Part shown: positions 1 through 10,574 of the stretch, in pieces | How positions within the stretch are numbered: position 1 is the stretch's first letter | Layout of the letters: the number at the start of each line of letters is the position of its first letter | Source of the DNA: Lysobacteraceae bacterium | GTDB lineage: Bacteria > Pseudomonadota > Gammaproteobacteria > Xanthomonadales > Rhodanobacteraceae | Reading direction: 5' to 3' | NCBI GenBank assembly: GCA_021372495.1 | Contig: JAJFUF010000036.1 | Span: 1-64,000 of the forward strand | DNA: 64,000 bases | The notes under the pieces: model-generated | The model's database searches: none | Told to the model about the DNA's origin: nothing | What the model saw: only the letters and a program-made list of their open reading frames with translations | Program-made: the position numbers and the translations under genes

Positions 1-154
1 GGTGGTCGGCGACCCCCAGCTCCTCGATGCGCCAGAAGTTCACCGAACTGGTGCGCCGGTAGGTGCCGTAGACGCGGTAACCCTTGTTCAGCAGCAGGCG
101 CGTCAGGTAGGCGCCGTCCTGGCCGGTGACGCCGGTGATCAAAGCATTTTTCAT
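1..154 (-). CDS. gmd: GDP-mannose 4,6-dehydratase, N-terminal fragment
   Basis: Only the first 51 codons lie in the window; the gene runs off the left edge. The N-terminus carries the Rossmann nucleotide-binding motif [10 protein letters not shown] (residues 8-17), followed by the YRRTSS segment typical of Gmd. The family converts GDP-D-mannose to GDP-4-keto-6-deoxy-D-mannose in the cytoplasm, the precursor of GDP-rhamnose or GDP-fucose for surface polysaccharide. The start codon overlaps the stop of the upstream glycosyltransferase gene by 4 bases (ATGA, 151-154), so the two are probably co-translated within one LPS operon. The identification is good for so short a fragment because the motif is near-diagnostic; the rest of the enzyme cannot be checked. 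Confidence 0.85.
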   Translation of the reverse strand, partial: MKNALITGVTGQDGAYLTRLLLNKGYRVYGTYRRTSSVNFWRIEELGVADH

Positions 155-3100
155 CCTTCGTCCCTACAATAGGAGCTCGATGACTCGCCGGGGCTCTTCG
201 ATTCCGCGCTATCCACGGGCACCCGACCATCTACGCGTTCCAACGTGAATCGCTCGACGCGCACGCACGCCCCCTCACCGGCCTGCACACGGGTTCGAGG
301 GCTCGCGGCGCCATGAGGCACATCGACATAGACATCCACAAGTGGGTCGCCGCGCCGAACTTGCTGCAGCGCACCCTCAAGCACGGGCAGTCCGACGGGA
401 TCTAGCAGGAGCTCATAACGCGCCCCCCGCCCTGCGAACACGATTTCTCCATACACCCGGTAACGGTAGCGCCCTGCTTCAACCTTCACCCCGCACCGCG
501 ACAACGACACCCCCCCCTGGTCGTCGGCAACTGCAGCTCCACGCTCGAGCCGTCCCGTTTTTGGCGCCACTCGACGATCATACGAGGGGAAACAGTAGCT
601 GGGGCGATCGACCCATGCGGTATACCAGCGCCCCCCGAGCACGACTTCCAGCAACTGCTGCGTAGCCTGGCTCCAGTTGTGCCAACGCAGGGACGTGGAA
701 CCAGGCGCCTCTCCGCGAGCACTACAAGACAGCCATGCGTCGATCGCTTCGGCCAGATCGCGCCCATCAAAGCCCGAGAAGTAGAACGCGCCATCGCCGG
801 CGATCTCACGAAACACCGGCAGATCCCGGCAGATGATCGGCAGCCCGTGCTGGGCTCCCTCGATGAGCGGCAAGCCGAAACCTTCGCCCTCGGAGGGAAC
901 CAGCAAAGCCCTGCTTGTCGCGTAGAGGCGCGCGAGCAGTTCGTCGCTGGCAGAATCAAACCAGAACAGCCGCCTGCCGCGCTGTGGATGTGAGCGAAGG
1001 CGCTCCGTCAGCGCATCCGTCATCCAGCCCTGCTTGCCGACCATGACGAGCGCGATGTTCTCTTGCCGTCGCCACAACACCTCGAATGCATCCAATGCCT
1101 GCGCATGGCCCTTGCGCGGCTCGATGGTCCCAACCATCAGCAATGCCGCCTGGCTGGACAGCATCGCCAACGCGCGCAACTCATCTTCACGGATACCCGA
1201 ACTCGGCGCACTGGAGGCGATGTCCGCGCCAAGATGGAAGTACCCGATACTGAATGGGCGATGCCGGACCGGCTTCACGGCGTCGAGGTGCAGGAGCAAC
1301 TCATCGGCAACCGCCCGAGAAATGCAGACCGCGCCGTCCCCGACGGTTGCAAGCGTATCGACCCACTTGCCGAAGAGCTCGTATGCATGCGCTGGGAAGC
1401 AGTCGGCGCGGATCAAAGGCAGCAGGTCATAAACCACAAAGTAAACCGACGCCCCCTTGTCGCGCATGACGCGGAACTGCGACGCGTTCGCAGGGACCTC
1501 CTCCAAGGCCAAGTCGAGGCCGAGGAATATGTCACCCGACTCCACATCGACCAGATCATCCGGGAGACCGATGCTTTCAAGCCCCAGCAGCCGCGCAGTG
1601 AAGCCTCGTGCATAGCGATAACGTTCACCAGGTTCCGCAAACACGGGTTCGACGCGATAACCGTCCGGCGGCGAGGTGAGCAGATGGCTCAGGACGCTAC
1701 GTACCACTCTCTGGATGCCACTCTTCGCGTCACGACGCGCCAGCTCCGACACGTCCACCATTAATTGCCGTGTCGCCACCCTGCGCACGGCGTTGGCCGC
1801 AATACCCGAAGCGACCCGTCGAAGGTCACCCTCACTCGGGTAAGGCACATCGTGCATCGCCGCAAGGTCAGCTGCCAGTCGACGCACTCTCTGGCGGCTT
1901 CCGGAACCGTGGAACGACTCGATCGCGTCCCGATACATCCGCGCGATGTGGATGGGGTCCAGCTCGGACTGGCAATACTTCCGCGCTCGCTCACCGAGCG
2001 CGCGTCGAGAACCCGCATCGAGAGCCAGCCTCTCCAGCGCGGCTGCCAGTTCTCGCGGAGCGACCGCGTCGGGAAGCGAAACGACGGCGTCCTGCGGCAG
2101 TTCCGCCATCGAGCCGTGTGCATTGACAATGACCGGCACAGCATGCGCCATGCAGTCGAGGACTGTTCCCGAGGTTTCCCCTCTTGATCGGCTGCGTAGC
2201 TGCACCGCTAGATCGGCCACCGCCAGGAACCGCGTATAGGCAGGACGGTCGACGTATCCGGTAATGGTGACTCGTCCAGCCAGTCCGTGGCTGTCGATGA
2301 TGCCGCGCAGTTCCCGATCGTATTCAGGGTCGTGGCAACCGCCTACAAAGATGAGCCTTGCCGCCGGATCGCGTGCCAGTGCAGATGCTGCCCACGTCTC
2401 GATAATCAGGCGGCTGTGCTTCCCGGGGCCGAGGATTCCGAAACTGCATACAACCAAGTCTTCGGCATCGATCCCGAGCGCCTTGCGGGCCTCAACTCGA
2501 TCCTGGCACTCGGGAAGCGCACGCAAATGCGGAATCACCTTCCAACCTAGACTGGTTCCGGCGCCATACCAGCGATCGGCGAGCGCGCAACTGTGGAGCG
2601 AATGGACGATGATGCCGTCCGCATTCTCCAGCACACCCGCATTGCACGGATACATTTCGAGGATCCGCTCGGGATCGTCGGCGGCCTGTCGATCCAGCAG
2701 AGCGCGATACCCGTGCGACTCGTAGAGGGCACGCGTCCAGAAACCGGGGGCCTTACCGGCCCACTCGAGGTGGCTGGCAATGCCACCCAAGTGGAAATCG
2801 TGCAGGACGACCGTACCGGGAATGCGCTCCAGCAATCCGAACATGTGGCCATGAAAGATGGAGTTCCCGAATTGGTATAGCACCCGATCGTAGCGACCGG
2901 CATGCGCCGAGAACCACTCGACTGAACGAGGTACGACATGCTCGCGCACCCACCCATCGGCGACGGTCTCCTGGGCAACCACCGCCTCGATCTCGTAGTG
3001 TTCAGCGAGTGCGGGCAACAGCTCCGCGCTGTAGTCGGCAATGCCTGATTTCTCCGGCGGCAGCGGCGACACGAAAGCCAGGCGCGGGCGGGCCGCCGTA

Positions 3101-4353
3101 GCACCACGTTCGCGGGCAGGAAGGGTCCGTGTGCGTCGTGCGTGAAGATCCCGCATCGCAGATAGAGCTGCCGCCGCACATGCTTCCCAACTGAACTGAC
3201 GCGCACGCGCCAGTCCGTGCCTGCTGAGGTCTTCGCGAAATGACGCGTCAGTCATGACCTGGGCGAGCTTCGTCGCCATGGCATCTTCGCTGCGTGGATC
3301 GAACAACGCGTCTTCGCGTCCGATCACCTCAGGGATGCTCGAAGTGTTGGCGCCGATGACCGGCGCGCCGCAAGCCATGGCTTCAAGCGCCGGCAAGCCG
3401 AACCCCTCGTGCAGGGAAGGGAAAACGAATACCTCACACAGGTTGTAGAGCGCCACAAGATCAGAAGCGTCGACGAAGCCGGTGAAGATCACTTCGCCAT
3501 CGCGAAGCCCAGCCCGCGCCGCGACCGACATCAACTGCAGGCGTTGTTCCGGCCGCACATCGCAAACTATGACGAGCTGGTGCCCCTCGCGTAGGCGTTC
3601 AGGCAACTTGGCATAAGCCCCGATCAGGCCAGCGATGTTCTTGCGATAGTCGATGCCTCCCGTATACATCACGAACTGCCCGCCCAAACCCAAGCGCTCC
3701 TTCAGCTCGCGCGCTCGCTGCGGAGTTGGCCGTTCCGGGCGGAATGCCGCATCGACCGCGGCTGAAATGGCGGCGACCCGTGCCGGCGCCACACCTAGTT
3801 CGAGCACCGCCTCATCGCACGAGTAGCGAGAGATGCCCATGAGCAGGTCAGCACGTTTCAATGCCTCGATCTTCTCGAAATACCAGGCGCGCGTCTGCGC
3901 ATCCCTCAGGTAGACATCCTGATGAACCATGGGGATGAGGTCGTAGAGCGTTACCGCTACTGCGTAACTACGATCTGCTGGTACCGACGTTACGGTGTCA
4001 TCGATGAATCCCTCGAAGAGGCTGCTGACATGCACGACATCGGGACGAAGCGAATCCAGGAAGTCCTGACGCACGCGCTCGGCGGCATACCGTCGCCATC
4101 GATTCGTGGCCGCGTCGGCACGTGTCGAACCCGTGCCATGCCACGCGATGACGCGTTCACTGGGGAGATATCCAAGCAGCTCTGCCCTTACCGCCTCTAC
4201 GGAGCCATCGATTTCGCCGTTGAGCGCAACCCATATCTCGTCGTCACCGCATGCCCGTGCCATGGCCTTTGCAAGTGACAGCGAATAACGGCCAATGCCG
4301 CGATTCGCGTGCGCACGCGATTGGCATGCCTGAAGATCGATCACGATACGCAT
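151..4353 (-). CDS. Three-module family 4 glycosyltransferase, 1400 aa
   Basis: This very large protein contains three glycosyltransferase-4-like modules in series, roughly residues 1-400, 422-800 and 875-1240, then a C-terminal domain of about 160 residues that I do not recognise. Module 1 has the EX7E signature [12 protein letters not shown] (E316/E324) and module 3 has [11 protein letters not shown]. Module 2 has the altered form [11 protein letters not shown], with the acidic positions shifted or replaced, so it may be a variant or inactive retaining transferase. Such multi-domain GT4 proteins, like the WbdA type, build the O-antigen repeat from GDP-mannose-derived sugars at the inner membrane before export by Wzm/Wzt. 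It starts 3 bp after the methyltransferase gene and overlaps gmd by 4 bp, so it belongs to the same operon. Sugar specificity cannot be read from sequence. Confidence 0.88.
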   Translation of the reverse strand: MRIVIDLQACQSRAHANRGIGRYSLSLAKAMARACGDDEIWVALNGEIDGSVEAVRAELLGYLPSERVIAWHGTGSTRADAATNRWRRYAAERVRQDFLDSLRPDVVHVSSLFEGFIDDTVTSVPADRSYAVAVTLYDLIPMVHQDVYLRDAQTRAWYFEKIEALKRADLLMGISRYSCDEAVLELGVAPARVAAISAAVDAAFRPERPTPQRARELKERLGLGGQFVMYTGGIDYRKNIAGLIGAYAKLPERLREGHQLVIVCDVRPEQRLQLMSVAARAGLRDGEVIFTGFVDASDLVALYNLCEVFVFPSLHEGFGLPALEAMACGAPVIGANTSSIPEVIGREDALFDPRSEDAMATKLAQVMTDASFREDLSRHGLARARQFSWEACAAAALSAMRDLHARRTRTLPARERGATAARPRLAFVSPLPPEKSGIADYSAELLPALAEHYEIEAVVAQETVADGWVREHVVPRSVEWFSAHAGRYDRVLYQFGNSIFHGHMFGLLERIPGTVVLHDFHLGGIASHLEWAGKAPGFWTRALYESHGYRALLDRQAADDPERILEMYPCNAGVLENADGIIVHSLHSCALADRWYGAGTSLGWKVIPHLRALPECQDRVEARKALGIDAEDLVVCSFGILGPGKHSRLIIETWAASALARDPAARLIFVGGCHDPEYDRELRGIIDSHGLAGRVTITGYVDRPAYTRFLAVADLAVQLRSRSRGETSGTVLDCMAHAVPVIVNAHGSMAELPQDAVVSLPDAVAPRELAAALERLALDAGSRRALGERARKYCQSELDPIHIARMYRDAIESFHGSGSRQRVRRLAADLAAMHDVPYPSEGDLRRVASGIAANAVRRVATRQLMVDVSELARRDAKSGIQRVVRSVLSHLLTSPPDGYRVEPVFAEPGERYRYARGFTARLLGLESIGLPDDLVDVESGDIFLGLDLALEEVPANASQFRVMRDKGASVYFVVYDLLPLIRADCFPAHAYELFGKWVDTLATVGDGAVCISRAVADELLLHLDAVKPVRHRPFSIGYFHLGADIASSAPSSGIREDELRALAMLSSQAALLMVGTIEPRKGHAQALDAFEVLWRRQENIALVMVGKQGWMTDALTERLRSHPQRGRRLFWFDSASDELLARLYATSRALLVPSEGEGFGLPLIEGAQHGLPIICRDLPVFREIAGDGAFYFSGFDGRDLAEAIDAWLSCSARGEAPGSTSLRWHNWSQATQQLLEVVLGGRWYTAWVDRPSYCFPSYDRRVAPKTGRLERGAAVADDQGGVSLSRCGVKVEAGRYRYRVYGEIVFAGRGARYELLLDPVGLPVLEGALQQVRRGDPLVDVYVDVPHGAASPRTRVQAGEGACVRVERFTLERVDGRVPVDSAESKSPGESSSSYCRDEG

Positions 4354-4356
4354 GTA

Positions 4357-5751
4357 TCAGGGTTTCCCTCCGGGCCCGCGAGTCGACTCCAAAACGTCCT
4401 TAAGAACCATAAGCACCTTGCGCTCACGCGCAGACAGGTCCCTGCCCGCAGAGGTGTCCTCCTGCACGCGCTCAATGGCATCATCGGTAAAAACGGCGCG
4501 ACCAATGAGAAAGTCACGCAATCTGCGCCGAACCGCGGGGTGGCTGGCTGTCAAGCGGCGAGCGTGCGCGCGAAGCCACGGAACAGCCGCCATTCGCAAG
4601 CCGAGACGCCTCGCCCATGCCGCTGCAAACCCCCGGGCCCTTCGCAGCCCTCGCGCCGGAATGCGAAGTAAACGCCCAACGGAGCGAAGTGGCGCGGTCA
4701 ATCTCCACGACCTGCTCATCAACAGGGCGTCGATCGCAGCATCGCGGACCTGCAGCGCGTGATGCAGGTCATGCCGCTCGGTATCCAGTGCGCTTACCTG
4801 CTGTTCAAGCTCGCCAATTCGCCGCCCCCTGTTCTCAGCAGCGACGCGAACGACCTCGATTTGCGCAAGGAGCTCGTCCCGGATCCCTACGACATCCTCG
4901 AGCGCACGTTGAATCTCTGCTGCACGCGCCTCGGCAGAATCAAGTTTGCGCAAGGCATCGGCGGATACATCGCGAAAGTGCCGAAGCTCTTCCCCGATGC
5001 TTACCGACCTTGCGTGCTCGCCATCCAGTTTCGTCTTCAGCTCATCGGCGTACTTGCGCCCGAGCCATTCTCGATAGGTGATGAAATCGTCAAAGCAATT
5101 CGGCGGCACGGCGAACGCGGACCGCCTGTCCCTATGCTCTCTCGAAAGATAGAAACGATTGAGACCGTCGCCGTACGCAAATTCATAACCGCGGGAAGTG
5201 AGCAGGTTCTCCCAGCGCGCATGGGTAGCAATCTGCGTGTTCGGCTCCGTCGCTTCAGAGACGATGATCCAGGGCCTGACGCGATCGAGAGACAGGCCAC
5301 GAAGAACGGCGTCTTCCGCCCCTTCGACGTCGATCTTCAGGAAATGCACCTCGACGACGCCATGAACGGCGCATACCGCGTCGAGTGTAGTGACGGGGAC
5401 GCTTGACTCCACGACCTCACGCCCATCGCGCCGATGCCGATCGGCGATTTCCACCGACGTCGTCGAAAGACCGGTGCCGATCACCTCGAAGAAACTGGCC
5501 ACACCTTCATGATCGGAGATGGCAACGCGAAGATTGAGATCGTCGGGTCGCTCTGACTCGAGACGTTCATGCCAATGCCCCACGGGCTCGATGTTGATAC
5601 CGTGCCAACCGCGCTCATAGAAAAGGCGCGTCACAGAGTCCGTGGTGGGGTCTTGCGCGCCGACATCGATGTAGAAGCCGCGCTCAATATCACCCAGAGC
5701 GCGCAGAAGCATGACATCTTCGAAATTCTGCGCGTACGACACCCTGCTCAT
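4357..5751 (-). CDS. FkbM-family methyltransferase with C-terminal coiled coil
   Basis: The N-terminal ~230 residues match the FkbM SAM-dependent methyltransferase family: YAQNFEDVMLLRAL at the start, a YIDVGAQDP glycine-rich SAM loop, and FLKIDVEGAED later. The second half (about residues 235-340) is rich in Glu, Arg and Ala heptads and is probably coiled coil, followed by a basic tail. In O-antigen loci, methyltransferases joined to coiled coils can cap the non-reducing end of the chain and set its length, as WbdD does; that role here is inference. I chose ATG at 5751 rather than the longer in-frame start at 5781, because 5751 gives a 4-base ATGA overlap with wzt, the spacing used elsewhere in this operon. 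Confidence 0.85.
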   Translation of the reverse strand: MSRVSYAQNFEDVMLLRALGDIERGFYIDVGAQDPTTDSVTRLFYERGWHGINIEPVGHWHERLESERPDDLNLRVAISDHEGVASFFEVIGTGLSTTSVEIADRHRRDGREVVESSVPVTTLDAVCAVHGVVEVHFLKIDVEGAEDAVLRGLSLDRVRPWIIVSEATEPNTQIATHARWENLLTSRGYEFAYGDGLNRFYLSREHRDRRSAFAVPPNCFDDFITYREWLGRKYADELKTKLDGEHARSVSIGEELRHFRDVSADALRKLDSAEARAAEIQRALEDVVGIRDELLAQIEVVRVAAENRGRRIGELEQQVSALDTERHDLHHALQVRDAAIDALLMSRSWRLTAPLRSVGRLLRIPARGLRRARGFAAAWARRLGLRMAAVPWLRAHARRLTASHPAVRRRLRDFLIGRAVFTDDAIERVQEDTSAGRDLSARERKVLMVLKDVLESTRGPGGKP

Positions 5752-6971
5752 GCCACGATCTCGATCATCGGGGGCACCCACGCTGATCCCGCAAATGGTG
5801 TTCGGGTCATGTTAGACACGGTAAACACGAGTGCCAGATCGCGCCACTCATAGTTGTTCACCAAGTGCGTGTCAGTGCTCACAAGGGCGGTGGACACCGA
5901 GTAGCTTCCAGCCCCAAAGTTCATCGGAAACGTCGCACGGTACTCGATGACCTGCCCGGCACGCACATCGTGCAGAGCCTGCCTCGTGTGATGTGTATTC
6001 GTACCAAACATCGCTTGACCAAGGCGATCCTTGATCATGTAGCCGAACACCAGGCGCGGCACATCGGCGTGCACGGTCACCCGCACGCGCAGCGTAACAG
6101 GCTGTCCGACATCGGCGAGATCGAGCGGTGCGCCGTCGGCATCCACGAGGCAAATCGATTCGACCGTCACCTCACCAGTGCCCGATACCGTCTGTTCGCG
6201 CCCGCTCTCATGCCTGAGCGATTTCACCGTGCTGTTCTCGCGCTCCGCAATCAAAGCGTTGTAGAGGTCCATCACCTCCGCAGGATCGCCATCCTTCACC
6301 AGCGTGCCCGCATCGAGCAGCAAGGCCCGGTCGCACAGACTCTGCACGGCGCCGCTGTCGTGCGAGACGATCAGAAGCGTGGTGCCTTGTTCGCGGAATT
6401 CGCGGATCCGCTTGAAGCACTTGTGCTGGAAATAGGCGTCGCCGACGGAAAGCGCTTCATCGACGATCAGGATGTCGGGGCGGAATGCGGTGGCCACGCT
6501 GAAAGCTACGCGCATCTGCATGCCGCTCGAATAGGTGCGCACCGGCTGGTCGAAGTACTCGCCGACCTCCGCGAAAGACTCGATGTCCGGCATGGCGGAG
6601 TCGATGGCATCGCGCGGAAAGCCCATCAGGCCCGCCGCGTGAACGACGTTCTCGCGTCCGGTGAGATCGGGATCGAATCCCATGCCGAGCTCGAGGATCG
6701 CCGAGATCCTGCCCCGCACTGTCAACATGCCTTCACTGGCGCGCAGCGTTCCCGTGACCAGCTTCAACAACGTGCTCTTCCCTGCGCCGTTCTGGCCGAC
6801 GATACCGATCGCCTCGCCGGGGGCAACGTCGAAGGACACGCCACGCAGCACCCAATGCTCCGCACGCAAGCGAACCGTAACGCCGAACCAGGAAGCGAAA
6901 CGCTTCCACTCGCTGCCGTAATCGCGGTAGGCCTTGCCGAGATTGCGCACACTCAACAATGCGTCGCTCAC
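5748..6971 (-). CDS. wzt: Wzt-type O-antigen ABC exporter ATPase
   Basis: This is the ATP-binding subunit of an ABC-2 polysaccharide exporter. Walker A is GQNGAGKST (residues 59-67), the ABC signature is YSSGMQMR (147-154) and Walker B is ILIVDE (167-172). The first ~250 residues are the nucleotide-binding domain. The remaining ~150 residues form a beta-rich Wzt C-terminal carbohydrate-binding domain, which in characterised systems recognises a modified chain terminus, consistent with the neighbouring methyltransferase. The start is GTG at 6971, overlapping the wzm stop by four bases (GTGA). With wzm it moves undecaprenyl-linked O-antigen across the inner membrane. Confidence 0.92.
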   Translation of the reverse strand: MSDALLSVRNLGKAYRDYGSEWKRFASWFGVTVRLRAEHWVLRGVSFDVAPGEAIGIVGQNGAGKSTLLKLVTGTLRASEGMLTVRGRISAILELGMGFDPDLTGRENVVHAAGLMGFPRDAIDSAMPDIESFAEVGEYFDQPVRTYSSGMQMRVAFSVATAFRPDILIVDEALSVGDAYFQHKCFKRIREFREQGTTLLIVSHDSGAVQSLCDRALLLDAGTLVKDGDPAEVMDLYNALIAERENSTVKSLRHESGREQTVSGTGEVTVESICLVDADGAPLDLADVGQPVTLRVRVTVHADVPRLVFGYMIKDRLGQAMFGTNTHHTRQALHDVRAGQVIEYRATFPMNFGAGSYSVSTALVSTDTHLVNNYEWRDLALVFTVSNMTRTPFAGSAWVPPMIEIVA

Positions 6972-7762
6972 AGCACGTCCACCATTTCGGGTGCTGCCTT
7001 TCTGAACAGCAGAAGTGAAATACCCAGCAGCAACACGGAGGCGCTCCCGATCACCGCGAGACCGACCACACCGGGTGCGCGGCCGTACAGGATGACGCTC
7101 TGGAAATCAGCCACGAGGTGATACAGGGGGTTGAGCACCAGCACCGATTGCAGCCGCGCGGGAATGATGGTCGGCATGTATACGATCGGCGTGAGCCAAA
7201 ACAGGAGCTGGAGCACCACGTTCATCACCTGGGCAACGTCGCGTACGAACACGTTGACAACGCCAAGAATCAGCCCTACGCCGAGCGCGAAGACCAAGTT
7301 GACCGCGATCAACACGGGTAGCCAGAGCATGTTCGGCCCGGGGAAGTGCCCGACCAGCGCGAACACCCCGGCCGACGCCAGCAGGAGGAGAAAGTTGTTC
7401 ACGAGCGCCGAGCCGGCCGTTATCACCGGGAGGCACACACGCGGGAAGACGATCTTCTTCATGAGATTGCCGCTCTCGACGAACATCGTCATCGAGCGAG
7501 TGAGCACCTCACTGAACAGTGCCCAGGCGATCATGCCAGCCATCAAATAGATCACGTAGGCATAGCGGTTATCGATGCCGGGCAGCTTCGCGGCCAGCAC
7601 GCGCGACAGAATCAAGGCGTAGATCGCCACCTGTGCCAACGGCTGCAGGATCATCCAAATCGCGCCGAGCCGGCTGCGCGCAAAGCGCGCTCGCAAATCG
7701 TTGCGTATCGACGACAGGATGAAGTGGCGATAGCGCCAGATGGCCCGTAGCATTTCGTTCAT
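6968..7762 (-). CDS. wzm: Wzm-type O-antigen ABC exporter permease
   Basis: The 264-residue integral membrane protein has the ABC-2 permease architecture with about six hydrophobic segments and the N-terminal amphipathic stretch IRNDLRARFARSRLGAIW that precedes the first membrane helix in this family. The FVRDVAQVMNVVLQLLFWLTPIVY segment is characteristic of polysaccharide exporters of the Wzm/RfbD/KpsM type. It pairs with the overlapping wzt gene. It is the first gene of the tightly overlapping block 7762-1; 49 bp separate it from the glycosyltransferase gene upstream. Confidence 0.92.
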   Translation of the reverse strand: MNEMLRAIWRYRHFILSSIRNDLRARFARSRLGAIWMILQPLAQVAIYALILSRVLAAKLPGIDNRYAYVIYLMAGMIAWALFSEVLTRSMTMFVESGNLMKKIVFPRVCLPVITAGSALVNNFLLLLASAGVFALVGHFPGPNMLWLPVLIAVNLVFALGVGLILGVVNVFVRDVAQVMNVVLQLLFWLTPIVYMPTIIPARLQSVLVLNPLYHLVADFQSVILYGRAPGVVGLAVIGSASVLLLGISLLLFRKAAPEMVDVL

Positions 7763-7811
7763 GTGAAGGTGTCTGTGGATTGGACCTCACCGCGGCAAAC
7801 GGCCGACAACG

Positions 7812-9188
7812 CTATATTGCTGTCTCCTGCGCCGTGTCTGTTGTACGTAGCGCCGCGATCTCCCGCAGGCGCGCGACAGCCGCTTCTGCGCAACGCGCAC
7901 GCGACAGCCGTTCGCGGACACTGGCTGCAGCAGCCGCACCGAGTGCGCGAGCCTGCTCCGGATGGTCGGCCAGGCGGCGCATGTGCGCGGCGGCGGCTTC
8001 CACATCAGGCTCGGCCCATTGCTGCCCCTCGGTAAACGCGTATTCGCCTGCTTGCACGTCGACCATGTGGAAATCCACCAGGCAGCTGTTCGCCGTCGAC
8101 ATGAAATCGAGATTGCCGGAATAGCCGGTCGCAATCACGGGCTTACCCAGATACATCGACTCCGCCAGCCCCAGTCCTATGCCCTCCGCTCGGTGCAGAG
8201 AGACATAAGCATCGGCACACGCGAGGAATGCGAACATCTCGCCGCGATCCAGGAAGCCGTCGTGCAACATGATGCGTCGGTCGCGCGCCGTCATGCTCGC
8301 CAGCTGGGCGAGCTGGTCGGGGAAGCGCTCGCCGTTGATCGACTTGATCACCAAGCGCACGTCGCCGCGTGTCGGCGGGAACGCGGCGCAAAACGCATCG
8401 ATCACCGCCATGGGATTCTTGCGGGCGAAATACGAGTGAAAATCGAAACTGAACAGGAAAGTAAAACATCCTTCTTCAAGACCCAGATCCCGACGCCCGA
8501 GCGCAAGTCCGGGGTCGACATCGATCGCCATGGGAACACACGTCACCGGCTTGCGCGTAACCTTGCGGAACGCCTGCTGCACGAACGACGTGGGCACCCA
8601 GATCTCGTCGACAAGGTCAAGCACGGGCAACCATGCTTCCGGTATGCGCTCAAGCTCCCAGAGCCAGAACCCGATCGTGTAGCGCTTCGTGAAAGCTTCA
8701 CTGCCCGCATGTTCGCGCATCGCAGGAAACTGGTCCGGATTCACGAAGCACAAATTGACCGGGTGGGCCGGCGTGTCGCCAATCCATGGCGCAAGCGAAT
8801 CGTCGAGCATGCGGCCGGGAATTGGGATGCCCGCATCGAGCAGTGTGGTCGGATAACCGACGCTGAGCAATGCGCGCGCGTAAAGGCGCATGTTTTCAGC
8901 GAGGCCAAATCCCCCGCGGACATAGCCGTAAAGGTTGACCCCGGCCCCGTGGTGTTGCGGGCGTGGCCTCCAATCCGCCGGAGCGATCGTCTTCGCGTCG
9001 TTCGCGCGTACCGCCACGACAGGCCTTCGCCGCATACCGCCTGCAAACCAGGTTAGCCTGCGGCGAATGCCGGCCCGCACCGGCGCCGGCACCCAAGCGT
9101 ACACACGCATCAGCGGCGCATAAGCCCGCCCCCGCGCAATCCCGCGCAGCAGTAGGGCTGAGAGCCTGCGGATCATCAATGCCGGCAT
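7812..9188 (-). CDS. Glycosyltransferase family 4 protein
   Basis: The C-terminal half has a GT4 catalytic core with the signature HRAEGIGLGLAESMYLGKPVI (shown here in part: EGIGLGLAESM), the EX7E motif of retaining transferases. The N-terminal ~90 residues are basic and hydrophobic and may attach to the membrane. Family members use nucleotide sugars to extend LPS or capsule glycans. The start is uncertain: I prefer ATG at 9188, preceded by GAGGGTG at good spacing; a TTG at 9212 in the same frame would add eight residues. It lies 45 bp after the metB-like gene and 49 bp before wzm, so it is probably the first gene of the LPS operon on this side. Confidence 0.85.
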   Translation of the reverse strand: MPALMIRRLSALLLRGIARGRAYAPLMRVYAWVPAPVRAGIRRRLTWFAGGMRRRPVVAVRANDAKTIAPADWRPRPQHHGAGVNLYGYVRGGFGLAENMRLYARALLSVGYPTTLLDAGIPIPGRMLDDSLAPWIGDTPAHPVNLCFVNPDQFPAMREHAGSEAFTKRYTIGFWLWELERIPEAWLPVLDLVDEIWVPTSFVQQAFRKVTRKPVTCVPMAIDVDPGLALGRRDLGLEEGCFTFLFSFDFHSYFARKNPMAVIDAFCAAFPPTRGDVRLVIKSINGERFPDQLAQLASMTARDRRIMLHDGFLDRGEMFAFLACADAYVSLHRAEGIGLGLAESMYLGKPVIATGYSGNLDFMSTANSCLVDFHMVDVQAGEYAFTEGQQWAEPDVEAAAAHMRRLADHPEQARALGAAAAASVRERLSRARCAEAAVARLREIAALRTTDTAQETAI

Positions 9189-9233
9189 CAACACACCCTC
9201 AATACTCGGCAATCACCCGCACTCCAGCGGGCC

Positions 9234-10394
9234 TCAAGCAAGCGCTTCGCGCAACTCGGCTTTCAGATCCTCGATATCCTCCACCCCCACCGACAGCCGC
9301 ACCAGCCCGTCGCTGATGCCGAGCCGCTTGCGGTTGGCCGGCGGCACCGAGGCGTGGGTCATGATCGCCGGGTGTTCGATCAGGCTCTCGACACCGCCGA
9401 GCGATTCGGCCAGCGCGAACAGCTCGCAGCGCTCCAGCATGCGCCGCGCCTTTTTCAAGCCGCCCTTGACCTCGATGGTGACGATGCCGCCGAAGCCGTG
9501 CATCTGCCGGCGCGCCAGCGCGTGCTGCGGATGCGACTTCAGGCCGGGATAGATCACGCGCCCGACGGCCGGATGCTTCTCCAGCCACTGCGCCAGCTCC
9601 AGCGCGTTGGCGCAATGCGCGCGCATGCGCAGGTGCAGGGTCTTCAGGCCGCGCATGGCGAGGAACGCGTCGAAGGGTCCGGCGACGGCGCCGACCGAGT
9701 TCTGCAGGAACGCCATCCGCTCGGCCAGCTCGGGATGGTCGCCGACGACCACGATGCCGCCGACCATGTCGGAGTGGCCGTTGATGTACTTGGTCGCCGA
9801 ATGCAGCACCAGGTGCGCGCCGTGCTCCAGCGGGCGCTGCACCATCGGCGAGCTGAAGGTGTTGTCGACCACCAGGATCAGGCCATGCTTGCGTGCGAAT
9901 GCGCCGAGCTTCGTCAGGTCGACCAGCTTCAGCATCGGGTTGGTCGGCGTCTCCGCCCAGATCATGCGGGTGTTGGGCTTAAGCGCGGCTTTCAGCGCCT
10001 GCAGGTCATTCAGGTCGAGGAAGCTGAAGTCGAGACCGGCGGAACGGCGGCGCACGCGCTCGAACAGGCGGTAGGTGCCGCCGTAGAGGTCGTCCATCGC
10101 GATCACGTGGCTGCCCGAATCGAGCAGGTCGAGTACGGTGGCGGCCGCGGCCAAACCGGAAGCGAAGGCGAAGCCCGCCTTGCCGCCCTCGAGGCTGGCG
10201 ACGCAGCGCTCGTAGGCCATGCGCGTCGGATTCTGCGTGCGCGAATACTCGTATCCCTTGTGCTTGCCGGGGCTCGCCTGGACATAGGTCGAGGTGGCGT
10301 AGATCGGCGTCATGATCGCGCCGGTCGTGGGGTCGGGGCTCTGGCCGGCGTGGATCGCACGGGTGCCGAGGCCGAGATTCGGGGCTTTTGTCAT
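9234..10394 (-). CDS. metB: Cystathionine gamma-synthase/gamma-lyase (Cys/Met PLP enzyme)
   Basis: The 386-residue protein is a Cys/Met-metabolism PLP-dependent enzyme. The PLP-binding lysine lies in HSATKYINGHSD (K202), with YEYSRTQNPTR near residue 48 and VDNTFSSP at 177-184. This family includes gamma-synthase (MetB), gamma-lyase and beta-lyase (MetC), which cannot be separated safely by eye. The next upstream gene encodes cystathionine beta-synthase, which favours a gamma-lyase role in reverse transsulfuration (homocysteine to cysteine). The symbol follows Xanthomonas usage, where the gene called metB borders the LPS locus, as here. ATG at 10394 begins the conserved N-terminus; the open frame continues upstream without homology. 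Confidence 0.88.
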   Translation of the reverse strand: MTKAPNLGLGTRAIHAGQSPDPTTGAIMTPIYATSTYVQASPGKHKGYEYSRTQNPTRMAYERCVASLEGGKAGFAFASGLAAAATVLDLLDSGSHVIAMDDLYGGTYRLFERVRRRSAGLDFSFLDLNDLQALKAALKPNTRMIWAETPTNPMLKLVDLTKLGAFARKHGLILVVDNTFSSPMVQRPLEHGAHLVLHSATKYINGHSDMVGGIVVVGDHPELAERMAFLQNSVGAVAGPFDAFLAMRGLKTLHLRMRAHCANALELAQWLEKHPAVGRVIYPGLKSHPQHALARRQMHGFGGIVTIEVKGGLKKARRMLERCELFALAESLGGVESLIEHPAIMTHASVPPANRKRLGISDGLVRLSVGVEDIEDLKAELREALA

Positions 10395-10530
10395 GGAATA
10401 TCTCGCTTCTGCCGGCGGTTGCGCCGGAAAGCTGCCATTGTACCGACGGCGAGGGCCCACTCGCCGTGACCGTCGGCGATTCCCGGGAACCCGACGGTTG
10501 CGGAAGCGTTCAGCCGCGACCGGTGCGCTG

Positions 10531-10553
10531 GTCGGGGCCGAAGCCCCTCCCAC
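10531..10553 (+). repeat. REP-like hairpin, copy 1
   Basis: GTCGGGGCCGAAGCCCC plus CTCCCAC forms a GGGGC/GCCCC hairpin with a CGAA loop. Read on the minus strand it is GTGGGAGGGGCTTCGGCCCC, a form I recognise from dispersed repeats of Xanthomonadales genomes. It lies between cbs and the metB-like gene. No flanking target-site duplication was seen. Confidence 0.6.
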
Positions 10554-10574
10554 GAAAACCCGACGCCATCACCT

